A stretch of DNA of 18,675 bases from Lachnospiraceae bacterium. GTDB lineage: Bacteria > Bacillota > Clostridia > Lachnospirales > Lachnospiraceae. Below the pieces are notes generated by a model. The model did no database searches. It was not told where the DNA came from and was given only the letters and a program-made list of their open reading frames with translations. The stretch spans positions 1 through 18,675 of the forward strand of contig CAADTP010000008.1 in the NCBI GenBank assembly GCA_900751995.1. The letters are read 5' to 3'. Shown one piece after another: positions 13,958 through 18,675 of this stretch. The first letter of the stretch is position 1. Every line of letters begins with the position of its first letter. A program made the position numbers and the translations under genes.

Positions 13958-14122
13958 TGTTTATATCATACAGGATAAATGTGAGAGAAATTTGTACAAT
14001 TTCTAATAAATTTATAAAATTTATTAACGAAGTCTAATCATTTTCCAAAATAATCCTGCTGATCATTATTTACCATGGTCTTCCGGAAAAAACCGAAATA
14101 TTACAGCCGTTTCTTTCGCTTT

Positions 14123-14854
14123 TTAGTCGTGTCTCTGCTCTTTGTTATCATATGTCTCACAGAATCTGGCAGCAAAAGCCGGCGGCTCCTGATGCGCATA
14201 CAAATGAGAAATGTCTCCAAAAGAGCTCATACGGAAGGACGCGATCCCTTTTCGCCTCTCCTCTGTAACAATGGTGCTCACCGATGACGGCGCCGCACAG
14301 AAATTCTGCAGCATCACCAGCGGAGAGATACTGAGAAGATAGCTGATGAGTACACAGCTTACACCGAAATGGCAGAAAAACACAAGCGTATCTTCATTGG
14401 CTTTTTCTGCTCTGTAATAATGTCCTTCCCGCACATAGCCATGCTCTGCCAGAACTTTATCAAAATTCTGTGTGACCCAGTCATACTCTTCTTTCATTTT
14501 TCCCTCTCGCAGGATGTCATTATCCCACCAACGGTCAAAGCTGTAGAAATTTTCAATCTTCGTCCAGTCCTGGGGAAGCCAGTCCCAGGGAATGATCTTT
14601 TCCCCATGAAGATCCGGTCTTCTGATCTTTACGTCGAATTCTCTCAGCCACTTGCATTCTGTAGCTGTTCTTCCGTTTTTCTTCAGTGTGCAGGATGCGG
14701 TATCCTTTGCTCTTCCAAGCGGAGAAACATAAAAATCCCTGACATCAAGAGCTGCGATCTTTTCAGAAAGAAATTCCGCTTCCTTCCAGCCCTTTTCGGT
14801 CAGGGAATCTATTGTGTAATCCGGGTCTCCATGTCGTATAAAAAGTAATTTCAT
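14123..14854 (-). CDS. Histidine phosphatase family protein (phosphoglycerate mutase-like)
   Basis: A 243-aa branch-1 histidine phosphatase. FIRHGDPDY has the phosphorylated His8 after Arg7, YVSPLGRAKDTA carries the second conserved Arg, and VFFCHFGVSCVL has the second catalytic His. The segment between them (KIIPWDWLPQDW, SFDRWWDNDILREG) is Trp-rich and longer than in classical PGMs. This argues for a small-molecule or protein phosphatase rather than a glycolytic mutase. SD GGAGG lies ~10 bases before the ATG, and a promoter with TTGACA and TATAAT lies at 14890-14917. It follows the DtxR-type regulator gene by 88 bases but has its own promoter, so it need not be part of a metal regulon. Confidence 0.88.
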   Translation of the reverse strand: MKLLFIRHGDPDYTIDSLTEKGWKEAEFLSEKIAALDVRDFYVSPLGRAKDTASCTLKKNGRTATECKWLREFDVKIRRPDLHGEKIIPWDWLPQDWTKIENFYSFDRWWDNDILREGKMKEEYDWVTQNFDKVLAEHGYVREGHYYRAEKANEDTLVFFCHFGVSCVLISYLLSISPLVMLQNFCAAPSSVSTIVTEERRKGIASFRMSSFGDISHLYAHQEPPAFAARFCETYDNKEQRHD

Positions 14855-14889
14855 CTTTTGGTATCCTCCATTTCATAACCTGGATTTCC

Positions 14890-14917
14890 ATTATATTCTT
14901 ATTTTTTCAGTTGTCAA
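14890..14917 (-). promoter_or_regulatory. Promoter of the histidine phosphatase gene
   Basis: On the minus strand perfect TTGACA (14917-14912) and perfect TATAAT (14895-14890) with a 16-base spacer, in the gap after the DtxR-type gene. Confidence 0.82.
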
Positions 14918-14942
14918 TTCCTGATAGCTTCTGCTGCAGGGA

Positions 14943-15353
14943 TCAAACCTGATCCGCAGTTTCTCCATGGAGCACAGCCTGCTGCTCCCTCAGCTCATAA
15001 ACTGCCTTTTTCAATGCCTGAAAGCTCTCCTCACTGATTATGTGCTCGATCCTGCAGGCATCATGAATCGCTGTTTTTTCCTGGACTCCCAGTATCATCA
15101 GCCAGGAAGAGATCAGCTGATGACGTTCATATACCTTATCGGCAATCTTATGTCCGTCCTCTGTCAGACGGATATCTCCGTTGTCGGCTACTGTGATGAG
15201 ATTTTTCTGGCGAAGATTCTTCATGGCAACACTGACACTCGGTTTCTTAAAGCCCATCTCTGCCGCGATATCCACAGCTCTTACAAGAGAGCTCCTGTTT
15301 CCAAGGATCAGGATCGTTTCCAAATAATCTTCAGATGATTCATTTGATCTCAC
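14943..15353 (-). CDS. DtxR-type metal-dependent transcriptional regulator, short form
   Basis: A 136-aa winged-helix regulator with an N-terminal HTH (SEDYLETILIL, AVDIAAEMGFKKPSVSVAMKNL), a wing (VADNGDIRLTEDG) and a dimerisation/metal domain. The C-terminal SH3-like domain of full DtxR (~226 aa) is absent, as in MntR. The metal signature is ACRIEH (Cys100, Glu103, His104). It matches DtxR's ACRWEH, with Cys102, Glu105 and His106, rather than the E-x-x-E-H of MntR, suggesting Fe2+ specificity. Asp9/Glu12 and His78 are also in ligand-like positions. The start is GTG with SD GGGAGG ~10 bases upstream. A DtxR-like dyad lies on its own promoter, so autoregulation is likely. No feo or metal-uptake gene is adjacent. 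Confidence 0.88.
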   Translation of the reverse strand: MRSNESSEDYLETILILGNRSSLVRAVDIAAEMGFKKPSVSVAMKNLRQKNLITVADNGDIRLTEDGHKIADKVYERHQLISSWLMILGVQEKTAIHDACRIEHIISEESFQALKKAVYELREQQAVLHGETADQV

Positions 15354-15371
15354 GTTATTTACACCTCCCTC

Positions 15372-15389
15372 GGTTTGTTAAAACTAACC
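15372..15389 (-). promoter_or_regulatory. DtxR-type operator upstream of the regulator gene
   Basis: The 18-bp dyad GGTTAGTTTTAACAAACC (minus) has half-sites GGTTaGTT/AACaAACC with one mismatch. The GGTTAG half-site is the same as in known DtxR-family boxes. It lies immediately downstream of the -10, ideal for repression. Confidence 0.65.
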
Positions 15390-15395
15390 AAGTTA

Positions 15396-15424
15396 ATCAT
15401 AACATACTTTAGGAGAATGAGCAA
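15396..15424 (-). promoter_or_regulatory. Promoter of the DtxR-type regulator gene
   Basis: On the minus strand TTGCTC (15424-15419) and TATGAT (15401-15396) have a 17-base spacer. The dyad operator starts 7 bases downstream of the -10. Confidence 0.6.
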
Positions 15425-15430
15425 TGGTTT

Positions 15431-16015
15431 TTACTGCTTTCTGTTTAGTTCTGCCTCAATTGCCAGAAGGCACTGGCTAGAACATATCTGCAGAATTCTG
15501 GAAATTTCCAGGAGTTTTTCCCTGGAGCAGTTTCCCCGGAGCAGTTCACAATATCCCTGAAATTTCATCTGTACCAGGATATGTACCAGCTCGTGATCAA
15601 CTTCTTGTCCACATTCCTTTTGAAAACGTTCATTAAGGATCTGCTCCATTTTCGTACAGGCATCCTCACGGAAATTCACATATCTGGTACCTTCAGCTCC
15701 ATCTATGAGGATTTTTGCGATGTCCCTGTTTTCCCAGATAAATTCCATAAGTATCCTGTCATATTCTTCCGGATGCAGTTGTTTTTCCTGATCCGTAAAG
15801 TCTCCCATGATCCGCTTCAGATCCTCTACCGTCTCTTCCACGATTTCTTCAAAAAGAGCTGCTTTACTTTCAAAAAAGAAATATAGCGCTCCCGTAGTCA
15901 CCTCTGCTTTTTTGCAGATCGCACGAAGAGAAGCCTTCAGAAATCCCCTGTCTCTGAATTCTTCCTTCCCCGCTTCCAGAAGTCTGCTCCGCACAGCATT
16001 TTCTGATTTTTCCAT
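15431..16015 (-). CDS. TetR/AcrR family transcriptional regulator
   Basis: A 194-aa one-component repressor. The N-terminal helix-turn-helix is intact: SRLLEAGKEEFRDRGFLKAS, then LRAICKKAEVTTGALYFFF with the recognition helix, then ESKAALFEEIV. The C-terminal ~130 residues form the variable ligand-binding/dimerisation domain, which is Cys- and Glu-rich near the end (GNCSREKLLEISRILQICSS), and no known ligand can be assigned. A GGAG-containing SD lies ~10 bases before the ATG. A 28-bp palindrome in its leader (16035-16062) is a likely operator. Its nearest neighbours are HydE upstream and the DtxR-type gene downstream, and no efflux gene lies next to it, so its regulon is unclear. Confidence 0.9.
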   Translation of the reverse strand: MEKSENAVRSRLLEAGKEEFRDRGFLKASLRAICKKAEVTTGALYFFFESKAALFEEIVEETVEDLKRIMGDFTDQEKQLHPEEYDRILMEFIWENRDIAKILIDGAEGTRYVNFREDACTKMEQILNERFQKECGQEVDHELVHILVQMKFQGYCELLRGNCSREKLLEISRILQICSSQCLLAIEAELNRKQ

Positions 16016-16034
16016 ATTTTACGCACTCCATCAT

Positions 16035-16062
16035 TTTTCCTGCATTCCGCTTTGCAGGAAAA
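16035..16062 (-). promoter_or_regulatory. Perfect inverted repeat in the tetR leader (candidate operator)
   Basis: TTTTCCTGCA and TGCAGGAAAA, 10 bp each with an 8-base spacer, lie 20 bases upstream of the TetR start. There is no U tract, so an operator for the regulator is more likely than a terminator. Confidence 0.55.
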
Positions 16063-16161
16063 TTCCGCTTATTTCTGACCAGCTGTTAATTTTTTAGCAA
16101 TCTGATCTTACTGATATTTTACCTTAAATCGCTGAAAAAAGAAAGTATTTTGTACCCCGTG

Positions 16162-17205
16162 TCAATCTGTCATCGGGGAATCTCCACGGTCTGTAACGAT
16201 TTCATAGCCTACAGACTCCACACGTCTGGTAAGGCACCCTCTGCACTCTGCTGCTTCCTCGCCTGTACAGATCTTGTTATCATAAAGCTCATACTGTTTA
16301 CGGTTCTTCACCGGAGAAAGATTGGGCATTACTACATTTGCACCCGCCTGAAAACCCTTTTCCCTGCCTCTGGGGTCCAGGGTCCCCAGTGCTGTGGTTG
16401 CCGGAAGAAGTACCTGTGGAAGCAGGATCCGGATGACAGACAGCAGAAACAGTGTCAGGTCCACACTTCCTGCCGGTTCCTCTGCAAATTTCGTATCATG
16501 GTGCGGGACAAATGGTCCGATCCCCACCATATGCGGATTCAGGTCTTTAAGAAAAACAAGGTCTTCCGCCAGATACTCCAGCGTCTGTCCCGGCGCACCT
16601 ACCATAAATCCGGCACCTATCTGATATCCCAGTTCCTTCAGGGTATAAAGACACTGTTTACGGTTTGCAAGACTTAAACTCTCCGGATGAAGATAACGAT
16701 AATGTTCCTCACTGGCCGTCTCATGACGGAGTAAATAGCGGTCTGCTCCGGCATCTTTAAATCTCTGATAGCTTTCTTTTGATTTCTCCCCAATGGATAG
16801 CGTGATCGCACAGTCCGGATATCCCTGTTTGATGGGCCGGATGATGTCAACCATCCGGTCATCATTAAACCATGGGTCTTCCCCTCCCTGGAGCACAAAT
16901 GTCCGAAATCCCAGCTCATAGCCATTCTCGCAGCACTGCAGGATTTCTTCCTTTGTAAGGCGGTAACGGCTGGCATTCCTATTAGAACGGCGGATCCCGC
17001 AGTAATAGCAGTCATTTCTGCAGTAATTGGTAAATTCTATCAGACCTCTTGTATATATTTTATTTCCAAAATATTTTTTCTGTATACGGACAGCCTCTTC
17101 CCGAAGCAGACGAACCGTATCCGGATCCTGGTATAAGTGCAGAAGTTCCGGATATTCTTCCTTTGTCAGCTGTCCTTCTTTTATAAATTTTTCAACGATC
17201 CCCAT
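16162..17205 (-). CDS. hydE: [FeFe] hydrogenase H-cluster radical SAM maturase HydE
   Basis: A 347-aa radical SAM enzyme that helps build the dithiomethylamine-bridged diiron subcluster of [FeFe] hydrogenase, with HydF and HydG. The [4Fe-4S] motif is NYCRNDCYYCG (Cys62, Cys66, Cys69; CX3CX2C). The SAM/substrate core includes FVLQGGEDPWF, LSIGEKSKESY, YLLRHETAS and GFMVGAPGQT. A C-terminal Cys313-X7-Cys321-X2-Cys324 trio has the spacing of the second, non-essential Fe-S cluster site in Thermotoga HydE. The related methylornithine synthase PylB is an alternative that the second Cys trio and the N-terminus make less likely. SD GAAGGA lies 10 bases upstream of the ATG. HydF, HydG and a hydrogenase are not in the window. 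Confidence 0.93.
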   Translation of the reverse strand: MGIVEKFIKEGQLTKEEYPELLHLYQDPDTVRLLREEAVRIQKKYFGNKIYTRGLIEFTNYCRNDCYYCGIRRSNRNASRYRLTKEEILQCCENGYELGFRTFVLQGGEDPWFNDDRMVDIIRPIKQGYPDCAITLSIGEKSKESYQRFKDAGADRYLLRHETASEEHYRYLHPESLSLANRKQCLYTLKELGYQIGAGFMVGAPGQTLEYLAEDLVFLKDLNPHMVGIGPFVPHHDTKFAEEPAGSVDLTLFLLSVIRILLPQVLLPATTALGTLDPRGREKGFQAGANVVMPNLSPVKNRKQYELYDNKICTGEEAAECRGCLTRRVESVGYEIVTDRGDSPMTD

Positions 17206-17268
17206 ACTTTATCTGTCCTTCTCTTTTATTTACAAAACTATCTGTAAAAAATATTTTATCACAAAAAA

Positions 17269-17307
17269 ACAGATATTGCACAATATAAGTATACATGCAA
17301 TATCTGT
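17269..17307 (-). terminator. Intrinsic terminator after the tcdA gene
   Basis: On the minus strand ACAGATATTGCA pairs with TGCAATATCTGT (12 bp, 15-base loop) and TTTTTTTG follows. A smaller GTTACTG/CAGTAAC hairpin (17320-17346) lies between it and the stop codon. Confidence 0.88.
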
Positions 17308-17363
17308 TCTTACAGAATGGTTACTGTTCATTCCGTTCTCAGTAACACAGAATAATCCAATTT

Positions 17364-18116
17364 CTATTTAATAAGATCCTTTACAACCTCACCGGCAATG
17401 ATCAGTCCCACTACGGAAGGCACAAAGGCATTACTTCCCGGTACCTGACGTCTCTGAGTACATTTTTTTTCTGTTCCCGGAGGACAGATGCAATGAGACT
17501 TGCAGCTGATCGCCATATCATCAATTGGAGTCATTGGCTTCTCCTGTGAGTAAACCACCTTCAGTTTTTTGATTCCTCTTTTTTTCAGTTCACGGCGCAT
17601 GACCTTTGCAAGGGGACAGACGGACGTTTTATAAATATCTGTCACTATAAAACCTGTTGGATCCATCTTATTTCCGGCCCCCATAGAGCTGATGATCGGT
17701 GTTCCTGAAGCCTTTGCCTGCTCTACGAGCATCAGCTTTCCGGTTACAGTGTCGATCGCATCGACTACATAATCATACTGGGAAAAATCAAAGGAATCTG
17801 CTGTCTCCGGCACATAAAATGTTTTGTGGATATTTACAACTGCATCCGGATTAATTTCAAGAATACGTTCTCTGGCCACGTCAACTTTATATTTCCCTAC
17901 GGTCTTTCTTGTTGCGTAAATCTGGCGATTGATATTGGTGAGGCATACTTTATCATCATCAATGAGATCCAGGGTACCTACGCCACTTCTGACCAGTGCT
18001 TCCACCGTATATCCGCCAACACCGCCAATTCCGAATACTGCGACTCTGGAATTTTTCAGCTTTTCCATTCCTTCTTTTCCGATTAATAATTCTGTTCTTG
18101 AAAACTGATTCAGCAT
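17364..18116 (-). CDS. tcdA: tRNA threonylcarbamoyladenosine dehydratase (TcdA)
   Basis: A 250-aa member of the ThiF/E1-like family. TcdA uses ATP to convert t6A37 of ANN-reading tRNAs to the cyclic form ct6A. The nucleotide-binding motif is VFGIGGVGGYTVEAL (GxGGVG at 29-34), followed by DDDKVCLTNINRQIYA with the acidic and Asn/Arg residues that bind ATP-Mg. Then come IDTVTGK, SSMGAGNKMDP and DIYKTSVCPLAKVMRREL. The C-terminal region has a CKSHCICPPG-X4-C cluster of four Cys, and the last helix SVVGLIIAGEVVKDLI is normal for the family. Length matches E. coli TcdA (268 aa) closely. SD AAGGAG lies 9-10 bases before the ATG, with a consensus promoter at 18210-18238. It is monocistronic, with a strong terminator. 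Confidence 0.93.
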   Translation of the reverse strand: MLNQFSRTELLIGKEGMEKLKNSRVAVFGIGGVGGYTVEALVRSGVGTLDLIDDDKVCLTNINRQIYATRKTVGKYKVDVARERILEINPDAVVNIHKTFYVPETADSFDFSQYDYVVDAIDTVTGKLMLVEQAKASGTPIISSMGAGNKMDPTGFIVTDIYKTSVCPLAKVMRRELKKRGIKKLKVVYSQEKPMTPIDDMAISCKSHCICPPGTEKKCTQRRQVPGSNAFVPSVVGLIIAGEVVKDLIK

Positions 18117-18156
18117 TTTCTGACTTCTCCTTATATTCTTTCCATGTATATTTATA

Positions 18157-18208
18157 CTGACAACGGATATATTTTTTATATCTGTCCGATTTGTTTTACA
18201 ACTGTCAG
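18157..18208 (-). other. Structured 5' leader of tcdA
   Basis: On the minus strand CTGACA (18208-18203) pairs with TGTCAG (18162-18157). Inside, CGGA..ATAT/ATAT..TCCG forms a second stem. The structure begins at about the transcription start and has no U tail. It may only stabilise the mRNA. Confidence 0.4.
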
Positions 18209-18209
18209 G

Positions 18210-18238
18210 ATTCTATCATGGGAAAATAGCCTTGTCAA
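18210..18238 (-). promoter_or_regulatory. Promoter of tcdA
   Basis: On the minus strand TTGACA (18238-18233) and TAGAAT (18215-18210) have a 17-base spacer. Confidence 0.85.
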
Positions 18239-18301
18239 TATCCCTACCAATAAGCTAGGAATATTTTCCCGTTTTCATCAATAAATTTTATGATACAAAA
18301 A

Positions 18302-18323
18302 AAGATCCCTAAAAAGGAATCTT
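18302..18323 (-). terminator. Terminator of the tRNA cluster
   Basis: On the minus strand AAGATTCC pairs with GGGATCTT (8 pairs, one G-U, 6-base loop) and is followed by TTTTTG. It lies 9 bases after tRNA-Leu. Confidence 0.82.
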
Positions 18324-18331
18324 ACTGATAC

Positions 18332-18415
18332 TGCGGGTAGCCGGACTTGAACCGGCACGGAGTTGCCCCCGAGAGATTTTAAGTCTCTTGTGTCTGCCTA
18401 TTCCACCATACCCGC
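18332..18415 (-). tRNA. tRNA-Leu(TAA)
   Basis: 84 bases, class II with a long variable arm: acceptor GCGGGTA/TACCCGC, anticodon stem GAGA/TCTC with loop CTTAAAA (anticodon TAA), variable arm CGGGGGCAACTCCG, T arm GCCGG-TTCAAGT-CCGGC, discriminator A. No encoded CCA. Last gene of the cluster. Confidence 0.96.
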
Positions 18416-18439
18416 ATATTCAATTAATTTGTTCAAAAA

Positions 18440-18512
18440 TGGGGCCTATAGGGCTCGAACCTATGACCCTCTGCTTGTAAGGCAGATGCTCTCCCAGCTG
18501 AGCTAAGACCCC
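18440..18512 (-). tRNA. tRNA-Val(TAC)
   Basis: 73 bases: acceptor GGGGTCT/AGGCCCC with one G-U pair, anticodon stem TCTGC/GCAGA with loop CTTACAA (anticodon TAC), T arm ATAGG-TTCGAGC-CCTAT, discriminator A. No encoded CCA. Confidence 0.96.
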
Positions 18513-18517
18513 ATAAA

Positions 18518-18591
18518 CGACCCAGATGAGACTCGAACTCACGACCTCCGCCGTGACAGGGCGGCGCTCTAACCAACTGAGCCACTGGGCC
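18518..18591 (-). tRNA. tRNA-Asp(GTC)
   Basis: 74 bases: acceptor GGCCCAG/CTGGGTC, anticodon stem CCGCC/GGCGG with loop CTGTCAC (anticodon GTC), and discriminator G, the AspRS identity base. It is separated from tRNA-Val by only 5 bases, so they are cotranscribed. No encoded CCA. Confidence 0.96.
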
Positions 18592-18615
18592 ATACAAAAT
18601 ATAAAACTTTTAAAA

Positions 18616-18675
18616 TGGACCTTCGGGGACTCGAACCCAGGACCGACCGGTTATGAGCCGGTTGCTCTAACCAAC
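18616..18675 (-). tRNA. tRNA-Met(CAT) or tRNA-Ile2(CAT), 5' end outside the window
   Basis: The last 60 bases are visible: part of the D arm, anticodon stem ACCGG/CCGGT with loop CTCATAA (anticodon CAT), T arm, 3' acceptor AAGGTCC and discriminator A. It is not an initiator type judging by the anticodon stem (no GGG/CCC). Elongator Met and the lysidine-modified Ile2 cannot be separated without the 5' half. The T stem has a U50-C64 mismatch (CTGGG against CCCCG). No encoded CCA. Confidence 0.85.

Noticed and set aside
16155..16178. Terminator for hydE formed by CCCCG/CGGGG
   Set aside because: Only five pairs, overlapping the stop codon, and the T-rich stretch lies too far away.
16150..16677. 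175-codon plus-strand ORF
   Set aside because: It is antisense to the HydE gene, Cys/Arg-rich without motif order.
1..18675. CRISPR array, insertion sequence or phage genes
   Set aside because: No regularly spaced direct repeats, transposase, integrase or phage structural motifs were seen; the Rhs remnant is the only mobile-like element.

Overview
The window looks like a chromosomal segment of a strict anaerobe in the Firmicutes/Clostridia, most likely Lachnospiraceae. The reasons are strong SD sequences and sigma-A promoters (TTGACA-17-TATAAT type), many U-tailed intrinsic terminators, tRNA genes without an encoded CCA, an [FeFe]-hydrogenase maturase (HydE), a short DtxR-type regulator, a Clostridia-type MacAB-like exporter and a manganese riboswitch. 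The family assignment is inference from these traits, not a computed placement. Nearly every gene is on the minus strand; only the acyltransferase/PsiE pair and the ABC-class ATPase gene are on plus.

Left end (1-1140, minus). This AT-rich patch differs from the rest of the window. It holds a broken YD/Rhs-repeat polymorphic-toxin tail (995-1138 plus 456-1022, in two frames separated by one base at a homopolymer). Downstream is an ORF for a small membrane protein, running off the window, in the position of an immunity gene. Between them is a 15-bp perfect hairpin, and the membrane ORF is preceded by a 7-G tract.

1141-2845 (plus). An OafA-like membrane acyltransferase and a PsiE-like membrane protein form a two-gene unit. 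An intrinsic terminator sits in front of the unit and a bidirectional one behind it.

2919-4262 (minus). A CaxA/YrbG-type cation:Na+ antiporter is preceded by a complete yybP-ykoY (Mn2+) riboswitch: promoter, aptamer, and an overlapping terminator that competes with the aptamer's P1 stem. This is the best-resolved regulatory element in the window and suggests the antiporter exports manganese.

4263-6240 (minus). A three-gene unit encodes a 76-aa CxxC protein, a SAM methyltransferase and a Cof-type HAD phosphatase. It has a consensus promoter followed by a leader terminator. Upstream is tRNA-Arg(ACG) with its own promoter and terminator.

6398-11764 (minus). A MacAB-like tripartite exporter (ATPase, HlyD-type adaptor, permease) has a long hairpin terminator in its upstream region. 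Before it lies an M18 aminopeptidase.

11880-13900 (plus). A stand-alone ATPase of the ABC class (PF09818 type) is followed by a bidirectional terminator and a structured intergenic region.

14123-18116 (minus). In transcription order: TcdA (t6A dehydratase), HydE, a TetR regulator, a DtxR-type regulator with a dyad operator on its own promoter, and a histidine phosphatase.

Right end (18332-18675, minus). The tRNA cluster runs Met/Ile2(CAT, partial), Asp, Val, Leu and ends at a terminator.
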